From assembly GCF_015209595.1 (NCBI RefSeq), contig NZ_JADEYS010000011.1, positions 81,048 to 145,047 on the forward strand: a stretch of DNA of 64,000 bases, in the 5' to 3' direction. The position numbers were made by a program, and so were the translations under genes. Origin of the DNA: Pontibacterium sinense. GTDB lineage: Bacteria > Pseudomonadota > Gammaproteobacteria > Pseudomonadales > Balneatricaceae. Under the pieces are notes generated by a model, which saw only the letters and a program-made list of their open reading frames with translations, was not told the origin of the DNA and ran no database searches. Positions 13,386-22,170 of the stretch are shown one piece after another. Each line of letters begins with the position of its first letter. Position 1 is the first letter of the stretch.

Positions 13386-15881
13386 ATGAGTAAACAGAAA
13401 TTAGTAGTGATTGGTAACGGAATGGTGGGACACCACTATCTGGAAAGTCTGGTGGAGTCCGGTTTTGCCGAACAATACGAAATCACCGTGTTCTGTGAAG
13501 AACCGCGCCTGGCCTATGATCGTGTACATCTGAGTGCCTACTTTGACGGTTCAAGTGCCGATGATCTGGCCATGGGTACACCGGCGCTGTATGACAGCTG
13601 GGGCCTGAACGTCCTGATCGGTGAAAAAGCGGTCGAAATCGACCGTAAGAATAAAACCGTGACCGCGACCAACGGTGACGTGCTGAATTACGACAAACTG
13701 GTACTGTCGACCGGCTCGTACCCGTTTGTTCCCCCGGTTCCTGGCCATGAGCGGGAAAACTGTCTGGTCTACCGCACCATTGAGGATTTAGAGGCGATTG
13801 AAGCCGCTGCCAAGGGTTCCAAAGTGGGCGTAGTCGTGGGCGGTGGTCTGCTCGGTCTGGAAGCGGCAAAAGCCCTGCGTGATCTGGGTCTGGAGACCCA
13901 CGTAGTGGAGTTTGCCCCCCGTCTGATGGCTGTGCAGCTGGATGAAGACGGTGGTCAGCTGCTGCGCAACAAGATCGAAGGCCTGGGTGTAAAAGTACAT
14001 ACTAATAAAAATACCCAGCTGATCGATGAGGGCGAAACCGCAAAACACTGTATGAATTTTGCGGACGGCAAAAAGCTGGAGACAGACCTGATACTGTTCT
14101 CCGCCGGTATTCGCCCCCAGGACGAACTTGCCCGTCAGAGTGGACTCGAGATAGGCGAGCGCGGCGGTATCGTAGTGAACAATCACTGCCAGACCTCCGA
14201 TGAAAACATCTACGCCATCGGCGAGTGCGCCCTGTGGAATAATCGAATCTTTGGTCTTGTTGCGCCGGGCTACACCATGGCAAAAACAGCGGTCTCCCAC
14301 ATGCTGGGCGGCACTGAAGAATTTACCGGTGCGGATATGAGCACCAAGCTGAAACTGCTGGGTGTGGATGTCGGTTCCATCGGCGATGCGCACGGCATGA
14401 CACCCGGTGCGATCAGCTACAAATACTCCGATGACAACACCGCCAGCTACAAGCGCATCATTGTCTCTGAAGACAAGAAAACCCTGATCGGCGCGGTGCT
14501 GGTGGGTGATTGTGAGCAGTATGACACCCTGTTGCAGTACGCCCTGAACGGCATCGAACTGCCCGAACATCCGGAAAGCCTGATTCTGCCAGCACTGGAC
14601 GGTAGCTCTGCACCCGCGCTGGGGCCTGATGCATTGCCTGATACCGCAACAATCTGCTCCTGTCTGAACGTCACTAAAGGTCAGATCTGCTGCTCCATCG
14701 ATGACGGCGCAACCGATGTAGGTATGGTTAAAGACGCAACTAAAGCCGCATCAGGCTGCGGTGGTTGTGCCGCACTGGTGAAATCGGTTGTCGATTGTGA
14801 GCTGGAAAAACGGGGTGTCGAGGTAAATACCGACATCTGTGAACACTTCCCGCATACCCGTGAAGAGATCTACCACATCATCCGTGTCGAAGGCATCCGC
14901 AGCTTCCATGAACTGATTGGCAAGCACGGCAAAGGTCTGGGTTGTGACATCTGTAAGCCCGCGGTTGGCAACATGCTGGCATCGTGCTGGAACGAGCACA
15001 TCATGGATGAAAAGCATGTCAGCCTGCAGGACACCAACGATACCTTCATGGCGAACATGCAGAAGAACGGCACCTATTCCATCGTTCCCCGTATCGCTGG
15101 TGGCGAGATCACCCCGGACAAACTGATCGTATTGGGTCAGGTGGCAAAGAAATACAACCTCTACACCAAAATCACCGGCGGTCAGCGAGTTGACCTGTTT
15201 GGTGCACAGCTACATGAACTGCCACTGATCTGGGAAGAGCTGATTGCCGCCGGATTCGAAACGGGCCACGCCTACGGTAAGTCCCTGCGTACAGTTAAAT
15301 CCTGTGTCGGTAGCACCTGGTGCCGCTATGGCGTCAAAGACAGTGCCGGTACGGCCATTAATTTAGAGAACCGTTACAAAGGGCTGCGGTCTCCCCACAA
15401 AATTAAATTCGCAGTCTCCGGTTGTACCCGTGAATGTGCCGAAGCTCAGAGTAAAGACATCGGTGTCATCGCCACAGAAAACGGCTGGAACCTGTATGTC
15501 TGCGGTAACGGTGGTATGAAACCCCGTCATGCCGACTTGTTCGCGACCGATCTGGACGACGAAACCCTGATCAAGTACATCGACCGCGTATTGATGTTCT
15601 ACATCAAAACCGGTGATCGCCTGCAGCGTACCTCTGTCTGGATGGACAATCTGGAAGGCGGTCTCGACTACCTGCGCGATGTAGTCATCAACGACACTCT
15701 AGGCATCGCTGAGGAACTGGAGAAACAGATGGCACATGTTGTAGATACCTACGAATGTGAATGGAAAGCGACACTCAACGATGAAGAAAAACTGAAACGC
15801 TTCCGTACCTTCGTCAACGAAGACGGTGGCGATCCTCAGATCGTTAATATCATCGAACGCGATCAGATCCGTCCGGCTTAA
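13386..15881 (+). CDS. nirB: Assimilatory nitrite reductase [NAD(P)H] large subunit
   Basis: NirB reduces nitrite to ammonium in the cytoplasm with six electrons from NAD(P)H. The 831-residue protein has, in order, the FAD/NAD(P) reductase module (LVVIGNGMVGHHYLE and VGVVVGGGLLGLEAAKALRD), a BFD-like [2Fe-2S] region (CSCLN near residue 422, GCGGC near 457), a second Cys-rich BFD-like part (GLGCDICK), and the siroheme/[4Fe-4S] domains with C-x5-C near 639 and C-x3-C near 679. Length matches the family (about 830-860). The ATG at 13386 has AGAGGA upstream; an open frame extends 30 codons further into the previous gene. It forms an operon with the upstream reductase and nirD. Confidence 0.96.
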   Translation: MSKQKLVVIGNGMVGHHYLESLVESGFAEQYEITVFCEEPRLAYDRVHLSAYFDGSSADDLAMGTPALYDSWGLNVLIGEKAVEIDRKNKTVTATNGDVLNYDKLVLSTGSYPFVPPVPGHERENCLVYRTIEDLEAIEAAAKGSKVGVVVGGGLLGLEAAKALRDLGLETHVVEFAPRLMAVQLDEDGGQLLRNKIEGLGVKVHTNKNTQLIDEGETAKHCMNFADGKKLETDLILFSAGIRPQDELARQSGLEIGERGGIVVNNHCQTSDENIYAIGECALWNNRIFGLVAPGYTMAKTAVSHMLGGTEEFTGADMSTKLKLLGVDVGSIGDAHGMTPGAISYKYSDDNTASYKRIIVSEDKKTLIGAVLVGDCEQYDTLLQYALNGIELPEHPESLILPALDGSSAPALGPDALPDTATICSCLNVTKGQICCSIDDGATDVGMVKDATKAASGCGGCAALVKSVVDCELEKRGVEVNTDICEHFPHTREEIYHIIRVEGIRSFHELIGKHGKGLGCDICKPAVGNMLASCWNEHIMDEKHVSLQDTNDTFMANMQKNGTYSIVPRIAGGEITPDKLIVLGQVAKKYNLYTKITGGQRVDLFGAQLHELPLIWEELIAAGFETGHAYGKSLRTVKSCVGSTWCRYGVKDSAGTAINLENRYKGLRSPHKIKFAVSGCTRECAEAQSKDIGVIATENGWNLYVCGNGGMKPRHADLFATDLDDETLIKYIDRVLMFYIKTGDRLQRTSVWMDNLEGGLDYLRDVVINDTLGIAEELEKQMAHVVDTYECEWKATLNDEEKLKRFRTFVNEDGGDPQIVNIIERDQIRPA

Positions 15882-15906
15882 GCCTTAGATTAGAAGGAGA
15901 TAACAG

Positions 15907-16254
15907 ATGAATACTGCAACGAAACTCGACTGGAAAACACTCTGCTCTCAGAACGATCTGGTGCCTTTTTCAGGCGTCGCGGCCAAGCTAGATGAAGCAC
16001 AGATCGCACTCTTTTATCTGCCCGGTGAAGAGGAAAGCCTGTTTGCCGTGTGTAACCACGATCCTGTCAGCAGCGCGAATGTCATCGCCCGTGGCCTGAT
16101 CGGTGATGTAAACGGAGAGCCTGTTGTTGCCTCTCCCCTGTATAAACAGCACTACGCACTAAAAAGCGGTTTGTGTCTGGAAGATGAATCCCTGCAGTTG
16201 CGTACCTTCCCGGTACGCATCAATGGTGATCATGTTGAAGTCCTCAACGCCTAA
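15907..16254 (+). CDS. nirD: Nitrite reductase small subunit
   Basis: NirD is the 110-residue Rieske-fold partner of NirB. This 115-residue protein has the family core LFAVCNHDPVSSANVIARGL and the segment VVASPLYKQHYALKSG, but like other NirD proteins lacks the Cys/His ligands of a true Rieske cluster. A strong AGAAGGAGA site precedes the ATG, 25 bp after nirB. A perfect terminator lies 32 bp after the stop, closing the operon. Confidence 0.95.
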   Translation: MNTATKLDWKTLCSQNDLVPFSGVAAKLDEAQIALFYLPGEEESLFAVCNHDPVSSANVIARGLIGDVNGEPVVASPLYKQHYALKSGLCLEDESLQLRTFPVRINGDHVEVLNA

Positions 16255-16285
16255 CCCATAATTATAAGCAATGTCCCCCAACCCT

Positions 16286-16314
16286 AAGGGCCGTTATTAA
16301 ACGGCCCTTTTTTT
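16286..16314 (+). terminator. Intrinsic terminator of the nir operon
   Basis: AAGGGCCGTT and AACGGCCCTT form a perfect 10-bp stem with a 4-base loop (ATTA), followed by a T-run to 16314. Confidence 0.9.
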
Positions 16315-16709
16315 GGTCGAAATAAGGCAAGAGTGATACTCCCCCATTAAAACGCGCCTTAGACCGCAAGAGTTCCACTTTGTTCAGCATGAATTCAGAT
16401 AACCAATGAGACACTCATCGACGAGTAGAAGCCAGATGCTAACCAATCAACACATTCCGATGTCATGCAACCGATCTGTGGGACCGGTATTCGAACCAAC
16501 CCTTTGCCAGATGCAGCACATATGTCGAAACGTACAGCATTTGAATACCCACTCTTAACCCTTTTGCCTTATGCCTTATGTATTAAATAAATCATACTTA
16601 TTATCGTTTCACGCTAAAACTAGTTACGTCATAGACGTTCGAGGTCAGTTTTGACGCGTAAAAATGTGTGGAGTGTACTCCTTACATTGCCCACTTTCAG
16701 GAGGAAAAC
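16315..16709. other. Gene-free stretch upstream of the lipoprotein gene
   Basis: No gene is supported in these 395 bases. An AT-rich block at 16570-16620 may hold the promoter of the lipoprotein gene. An upstream in-frame ATG at 16668 has no ribosome site. Confidence 0.5.
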
Positions 16710-18254
16710 ATGGCTATTACCCGTAAAACCACCATGAAGCTAAGCGTGCTCTCTGCTTCGATATTGCTTGCTGCATGCAGTGCGAACGACCCAAAATCAC
16801 AACAACTATCGCCTTACTCGGCAACTGAGCTAGAACAACGTAATCAGGAACTGCTGGAACGTGAGCGTGAAGTATCACGCCGTGAAGCTGAAGCGCAGAA
16901 CGCACTGGCGGCTTCCAAAGAAAAAGAAGGTATCAACGATCTGCTTCCGCCAAACGCTAAATCCGGCGAATGTTATGCACGTGTTTGGGTCGAACCAACG
17001 TATCAGAGCTACACAGAGAAAGTACTGGTCAAAGAGGCAAGCGAGCGTGTAGAAATCATTCCAGCACGTTACGAAGCGCAATCTGAAACCGTTCAGGTAC
17101 AACCCGCAAGCCAAAAGATCGAAGTCACTCCTGCTCAGTATGATGTGGTAACAGAGCAGAAATTGATTCGCGAAGCCGGTACTCAGTGGTTGGTTGATCT
17201 GGCTAAAGGCAGTGCGCCAGCCAGCAAGCAATTGCTGCAAGCGGCAAGTGCGCATGGTATCGATCTGGATGCGGCTCAGCCAGGTATGTGCTTCCACGAG
17301 CACTACAAGCCTGCTCAATTTGAAAAGGTTAAAGAGTCCGTGCTGGTAAAAGACGGATATGATGTCGTTGAAACTGTACCAGCCAAATTCCGCTGGACTG
17401 AAAAGCGTGTACTGGTGAAAGAAGCCAGCACCCGTATCGAAGAGATCCCAGCTCAATACGACACAGTCATGGAAGAAGTTGTCGACGTACCGGCCCACAC
17501 TGTGTGGAAGAAAGGTACCGGTCCGATTCAGAAAATTGATGAAGCTACGGGCGAGATTATGTGTCTGGTTGAAGTACCCGCTACCTTCAAAAAGATCTCT
17601 AAGCGCGTGATGGTTTCTGCACCATCAACCCGTACCGTAGAGATCCCAGCAATTTACGACACCGTGCGTGTACAAGAACTGGTATCTGAAGCGAAAGAAG
17701 TCCGTAATACCGTGCCTGCCAAATACAAAGATATCAGCATTACGAAGAAAGTTGCCGATGTCGGATTTGTATGGCATGAAGTGCATAACATGCACCACCC
17801 TGCTTCCACACGTACAGGCAACAAAATTTGTCTGACTGAACGTGCAGCTGAATACGAAACGATTCAACGTACCGTTGTAACGCAGAAAGCCAGCACCAAT
17901 ACGGTAGATATTCCGGCTAAATACGAAACGGTGAAAGTAACCAAGCTGGTATCTCCTGCTGCAGAAAAACGGATCAAGATCCCAGCTGAATACGATACGG
18001 TATCCCTGAGTAAGATTAATCAGGAAGGTTTCATGGAGTGGCGTTCAATTCTCTGCGAAACCAATATGACTCGTACCACTATTATGGACATTCAGCGTGC
18101 TCTCGATGCAAAAGGGTACAACCCGGGTGCCATCGATGGTGTTGTCGGTCGAGAAACCATGAGCGCGGTGAACAAATTCCAGCAAGACAATAAGCTGCCA
18201 ACCGATAAGTACATCAATATTGAAACGGTTAAGGCGCTGAGTGTTGAAATCTAA
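16710..18254 (+). CDS. Repeat-rich outer membrane lipoprotein with peptidoglycan-binding domain
   Basis: A 514-residue lipoprotein. The N-terminus has a lipobox LLAAC (Cys23) followed by Ser, which favours the outer membrane. A charged helical stretch follows (residues 45-75, ELEQRNQELLEREREVSRRE). Residues 88-450 consist of about four units of roughly 90-100 residues, each opening with a Cys (near 88, 193, 284, 373 and 449) and built of short sub-repeats of the type VxIPAxYxTVxxxVLVxxAS. The C-terminal 60 residues are a PG_binding_1 domain (IQRALDAKGYNPGAIDGVVG). A perfect GGAGGA site precedes the ATG at 16710. It probably links outer membrane and cell wall. I know no function for the repeat region. 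It is a single-gene unit with its own terminator. Confidence 0.82.
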   Translation: MAITRKTTMKLSVLSASILLAACSANDPKSQQLSPYSATELEQRNQELLEREREVSRREAEAQNALAASKEKEGINDLLPPNAKSGECYARVWVEPTYQSYTEKVLVKEASERVEIIPARYEAQSETVQVQPASQKIEVTPAQYDVVTEQKLIREAGTQWLVDLAKGSAPASKQLLQAASAHGIDLDAAQPGMCFHEHYKPAQFEKVKESVLVKDGYDVVETVPAKFRWTEKRVLVKEASTRIEEIPAQYDTVMEEVVDVPAHTVWKKGTGPIQKIDEATGEIMCLVEVPATFKKISKRVMVSAPSTRTVEIPAIYDTVRVQELVSEAKEVRNTVPAKYKDISITKKVADVGFVWHEVHNMHHPASTRTGNKICLTERAAEYETIQRTVVTQKASTNTVDIPAKYETVKVTKLVSPAAEKRIKIPAEYDTVSLSKINQEGFMEWRSILCETNMTRTTIMDIQRALDAKGYNPGAIDGVVGRETMSAVNKFQQDNKLPTDKYINIETVKALSVEI

Positions 18255-18286
18255 AACTCTCATATAGGGTTTAAGCCCTCCCACAG

Positions 18287-18317
18287 CAGCCCCTCCTACT
18301 CACAGAGGGGCTGTTCT
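18287..18317 (+). terminator. Intrinsic terminator after lipoprotein gene
   Basis: CAGCCCCTC and GAGGGGCTG form a 9-bp stem with a 9-base loop, followed by TTCTTT. The 273 bases from here to the chemoreceptor gene hold no gene that I can support. Confidence 0.75.
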
Positions 18318-18590
18318 TTATGCTAAGCACCGCATTTACTTCCCCTGCCCATCACATATTTGCTCGTTTCCCTCCAAGTCAAAGAGTTTACCCATTCAAC
18401 AGCACTGACAGATAAGTCATTTCAATACTCATGAAATTCATACTTTGGTCGATGTAATTGTGAGGCTTTAGAAATAAGGATTAGACCAACCAGTCTTCGT
18501 CTTTGGCGTTTTCTGGACCTCTGATCTACAGTCAAAAGCTCAAATAATAATTAAAAAACAAAAACATATGGACAATGCGGGCGACGTACT

Positions 18591-20573
18591 ATGAATTTAT
18601 CTATAGGAATACGGGTTGGGGTCGGCTTCTTAGCCATGATCATACTCCTGATACTCTGCGGCAGCGCAGGTCTCTTTGGTGTGAATCAGGTCTCCTCTTC
18701 CCTTCTCTTTGTCTCAGGCCCGGCCAGAGACGTATCCGACGGCGGTCGGGAAACAACCATCAATCTGCAACAAGAGATGCTGGTCACCGAACGAATTCTC
18801 TCGAACGATATCCCTCTCAAGCAAGGCAAAAAAATGTTGAGGGAGTCCCGCAAAGCCTCCCGCGCATCACTGAAATCAATCAAAAGCACCGGCCTGATCG
18901 AAGAACAGGTACTCGTCAAAACAGAAAGCCTGATTGCCCAATATCGGGGTTCACAGCTGTCGCTACTCAGTGATTTCAAAACCATTCGTGAACAACGTAT
19001 GCAGCTTCTGGAAGCCACTAACAACACACTCGACAAAGTGGCCGTTGCCCAGGAAGACGTGCTTATTAAAGCCGATGAGCATTTTCTGGATCGTCGCAAA
19101 TCAGAAGAGCTTAACGACCTCGATATGATGCTGTCGGAAATACGCGTGGGTGTTCTGATGCGCAACTACAGCCTGCAACAGCTGTTTGAAGGTGCAGACC
19201 CGACCGAACAGATGCTGATTATGAACGAGCAGCGTAAGCAGCTAGTCGATACGCTGGATCGGGTGCTTCAACGTCTCAAATATCACGAGATGTCTGAGCA
19301 ATCAGAAGGATTGGAACAATCCTTTCAGCAGATGCAGCAACTTTACGTGCAGGTCGTGGTTGAATTCACCACCTTTAAAGAATCACGTAAGGACATGGGC
19401 AAACTGATCGATCGCGTATTGGCCGCGCTGGAAAATGTTCAAAATAAAGGGACAGAAGCGGTCACCGGAGAGATCAGTAAAGTCGATGACTTGGTGACCA
19501 CCGCCGATACGATGATTATCGCTGCCGCGGTTGGTGGCGTGCTGGCGGCAATTATTGCACTCGCCGTCACTATTTTCACCGTCGTTCACCCCATCCGTAA
19601 CGTTGCGGAAAACCTACAACTGATCGGTGCCGGTGAAGGTGACCTGAACGTTTCTCTGCCTGAATCCGGCGCGACTGAATTGAAGACGCTGGCCGAGGGG
19701 TTCAACGGATTTGTTGAGAAGATCCGTACAACGGTGTCGGGCGTTTCCAGTGCCGTTGATGAACTCGGAAGCGCTGCCTCGTCCCTGCGTAATGTCAGCA
19801 ATGACGCTGCCCTGGCTATCTCCCGTCAATCTGATGAAACCGATCAAGCCGCTGCCGCTATCAATGAGATGAGCGCAACGGCTACCGATGTTGCAGAAAA
19901 CGCAGCCTCTGCTGCAACCGCCGCGAACAGCGCCGACAAGGCTGCGGATCAGGGCAAAAATGAAGTGGACACCACCATTGATGCGATCCGCAATCAGGTC
20001 AGTCAGTTGAACACAGCCGCGGGCGTCATCGAACAACTGGCACAGGACAGCAAGAGTATCGGAACGGTGCTCGACGTGATTAACGATATCGCTGACAAAA
20101 CCAACCTGCTGGCACTTAATGCGGCCATTGAAGCCGCTCGTGCGGGCGATGCAGGACGGGGCTTTGCTGTCGTTGCTGATGAAGTTCGTGAACTGGCCAG
20201 TCGCACGCAGAGTGCTACAACAGAAATTCAGGATGTCATCAACAAACTGCAATCCGCCGCCTCCGAAGCGGTAACCTCCATGCACAACAGCCGCGATTAT
20301 GCCGAACAAAGCGCCGCTCAGGCAGAGCATGCCGGCACCTCACTGAATGAAATCACACGTGAGTCCAGCACGATCAGCGACATGACGGTGCAGATTGCAC
20401 AAGCCGCTGAGCAGCAAGCGGATGTAGCGGAAACGATTAACCAGAACGTCGTTACCATCAGCGAACGGGCGCGGGAAACACAGGACGCATCCACACGCAT
20501 CAGCTCATCTACAGATGAGCTTGCGCTGATCGCGCAGCGACTACAAACGCTGGTATCCGAATTTAGGTACTAA
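18591..20573 (+). CDS. Methyl-accepting chemotaxis protein with helical periplasmic domain
   Basis: A 660-residue transmembrane chemoreceptor. TM1 is residues 7-29, followed by a long helical periplasmic sensor (about 30-300) with no Cache or PAS signature, TM2 near 303-325 ([20 protein letters not shown]), a HAMP linker, and the cytoplasmic signalling domain. The conserved hairpin tip [20 protein letters not shown] is intact near residues 500-520, so it can couple to CheA/CheW. There are no che genes nearby. The ligand is unknown. The ATG at 18591 is preceded by a modest GGGCG site. Confidence 0.93.
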   Translation: MNLSIGIRVGVGFLAMIILLILCGSAGLFGVNQVSSSLLFVSGPARDVSDGGRETTINLQQEMLVTERILSNDIPLKQGKKMLRESRKASRASLKSIKSTGLIEEQVLVKTESLIAQYRGSQLSLLSDFKTIREQRMQLLEATNNTLDKVAVAQEDVLIKADEHFLDRRKSEELNDLDMMLSEIRVGVLMRNYSLQQLFEGADPTEQMLIMNEQRKQLVDTLDRVLQRLKYHEMSEQSEGLEQSFQQMQQLYVQVVVEFTTFKESRKDMGKLIDRVLAALENVQNKGTEAVTGEISKVDDLVTTADTMIIAAAVGGVLAAIIALAVTIFTVVHPIRNVAENLQLIGAGEGDLNVSLPESGATELKTLAEGFNGFVEKIRTTVSGVSSAVDELGSAASSLRNVSNDAALAISRQSDETDQAAAAINEMSATATDVAENAASAATAANSADKAADQGKNEVDTTIDAIRNQVSQLNTAAGVIEQLAQDSKSIGTVLDVINDIADKTNLLALNAAIEAARAGDAGRGFAVVADEVRELASRTQSATTEIQDVINKLQSAASEAVTSMHNSRDYAEQSAAQAEHAGTSLNEITRESSTISDMTVQIAQAAEQQADVAETINQNVVTISERARETQDASTRISSSTDELALIAQRLQTLVSEFRY

Positions 20574-20595
20574 GCAGAGAATGATCAACAAGTAT

Positions 20596-20620
20596 AAAGG
20601 GAGGCTGAGCGCCTCCCTTT
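20596..20620. terminator. Hairpin between convergent MCP and pilin genes
   Basis: AAAGGGAGGC and GCCTCCCTTT form a perfect 10-bp stem with a 5-base loop. It ends in TTT on both strands, so it could serve both the chemoreceptor gene and the convergent pilin-like gene. Confidence 0.75.
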
Positions 20621-20667
20621 GTTATGGGATTAGGTGAGGACAACGATTCTTATCCGTGTACGTGTCA

Positions 20668-21231
20668 TTAACACCCGGCCACAACCGTTCCGGTAATCGG
20701 ATCATCCCCATTACTCGGGTTGTAATAATAGGCATAACAATGATCTGAAATCTTCATTCCTTCAAGCCAAACGATCACCAGACCCCGACCTGAAGTAGCG
20801 ATAGGTAAACCACTGGCCTTTTTTTGATTGCCTACGCCACAGAATGCATTTTGGGTGCAGGATTGATTGGTTCTGGTGTAACCGATCTCTTTGCCAATAT
20901 TCAGTGCATAACGCCAGGCGTTGTTCCAATGACCGGCAATATATCCGTCAGTCACCTTGATTCGATTTCCGTCCACGGTGATCCAGCCATCTTTAACGCC
21001 CTCGACCATGGATTTGGCCGCAACCATCGTAGAGGTCGATGCCATCGCTGCCTGAACACCCTCAACGGATGCTCGTCGGGCATCGGCACCTAAACTGACA
21101 AATCGGGGCAATGCGACAGATGCCAATATACCCAGTAATGCGATAACGACTACCAGATCAACCAGAGTGAAACCTGAAACAGGAGGATGAAGCGTACAAG
21201 ACTTATAAAGAGGCATTTGATTGGTTCGCAT
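20668..21231 (-). CDS. Type IV pilin/pseudopilin-like protein
   Basis: A 187-residue prepilin. The type III signal is clear: a 19-residue leader ending in SG, then FTLVDLVVVIALLGILASVA, the hydrophobic stalk helix. Cleavage would be after the Gly at residue 20. Position 5 of the mature protein is Asp in place of the nearly invariant Glu. The globular part has four or more Cys (CTQNAFCGVG, DHCYAYYY and a terminal GC), which could form disulphide loops. AGGA lies 7 bases before the ATG. No pilus assembly genes are nearby, so it depends on a peptidase and assembly ATPase elsewhere. MSHA-like pilin or minor pseudopilin are both possible. Confidence 0.85.
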   Translation of the reverse strand: MRTNQMPLYKSCTLHPPVSGFTLVDLVVVIALLGILASVALPRFVSLGADARRASVEGVQAAMASTSTMVAAKSMVEGVKDGWITVDGNRIKVTDGYIAGHWNNAWRYALNIGKEIGYTRTNQSCTQNAFCGVGNQKKASGLPIATSGRGLVIVWLEGMKISDHCYAYYYNPSNGDDPITGTVVAGC

Positions 21232-21828
21232 CGGTATATCCTAAAATCACTTCAAGGAACATCGTAATACCGGAGTCGATCAAGATCGTGAGCACTGACC
21301 TCTCTTAAAGGCTTCTACTGAACAATCACCAACGATCGATATTGTTCAAAATACTAATAACTCTATCTGTATAAATCCTTACATGAAGCCAGATAAATCC
21401 AAGGTTCTGTTCAAAAACTTCTACGAAGGGGGCCACACCTTGAAATTGGTAAAGTTTCTTATAGGGTGAAAAATCATAATTACTGCAAAATACCACAGTT
21501 AAAAAACCTGTTAAGATCCGGGTTATAGGTAATCGTTCTTTGCGGTTCTTCTTTTCTATAACAACGTGTATACATTTAGCGTGCTTAGTTTTGTTTGCAG
21601 GTATGCGTAGAGGTATACGTGAACGCATATGTATTATATTTTCCGCCTCACCTTCTATAAAACCACTAAAAACACATAGATTTCATATAGTTGCAAAAAC
21701 CAACACACTCTCCTATGAATATATTTTTGATGAACAGCAAGGCTGTATTGTTCAGTTTTCGTAAAACCTGCGCAGCGTAACAACGAACCAGCCGACATCC
21801 ATCTCTATTTTTTTACGATCAAAACAAC
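21232..21828. other. Gene-free AT-rich stretch
   Basis: About 600 bases without a supported gene. A 100-codon leftward frame (21326-21628) and a 74-codon rightward frame (21540-21764) overlap each other, lack ribosome sites and show no recognisable protein features. Confidence 0.5.
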
Positions 21829-22068
21829 TCAATCTCCACCACAGTCTGCAAAACCATCGATGAAACTTCCGGTGTCAGAACCACCCAACTTCAATCCCTC
21901 TTTCGCCCGTTTTCGACTCTCCTTTTTATCGAGTTCATCCAAGCGTTTTTTATCATCCTCTGAATACAACAGTGCGACTGGAAACTGATAACCGCAAAAC
22001 TCACAGGTTTTTACCCGGCGGTTATAGATCGCTCTATTACATTCCGGACATTTAAACTGAAAATGCAT
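21829..22068 (-). CDS. Small zinc-ribbon protein
   Basis: A 79-residue protein. CPEC and CEFC (residues 8-11 and 22-25) form a zinc ribbon, followed by hydrophobic FPVALLY and a strongly charged helix (DDKKRLDELDKKESRKRAKE). It ends in a Gly/Asp-rich tail. The function is unknown; the type is common as small regulatory or membrane-associated proteins. It stands alone between gene-free DNA and the TolC-OmpA gene's terminator. Confidence 0.65.
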   Translation of the reverse strand: MHFQFKCPECNRAIYNRRVKTCEFCGYQFPVALLYSEDDKKRLDELDKKESRKRAKEGLKLGGSDTGSFIDGFADCGGD

Positions 22069-22115
22069 TTTTAACTACACCTTTAACGTCATCTATTTCA
22101 GGTAAACCAACATAA

Positions 22116-22152
22116 AAAAGCCTGCCGGACACACTGTCCCAAGCAGGCTTTT
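22116..22152 (-). terminator. Intrinsic terminator of the TolC-OmpA fusion gene
   Basis: AAAAGCCTGC and GCAGGCTTTT form a 10-bp stem, with an inner GGACA/TGTCC stem. On the leftward strand six T residues follow, ending the gene at 22171-23952. Confidence 0.88.
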
Positions 22153-22170
22153 ATAGAGCCGTATTAGCCA

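Noticed and set aside
13483..14674. Long leftward frames opposite nirB
   Set aside because: Shadow frames of a well-supported gene; their low-complexity composition follows the nirB codon bias.
21326..21764. Two overlapping frames of 100 and 74 codons
   Set aside because: They overlap on opposite strands in AT-rich DNA and lack start signals and recognisable motifs.
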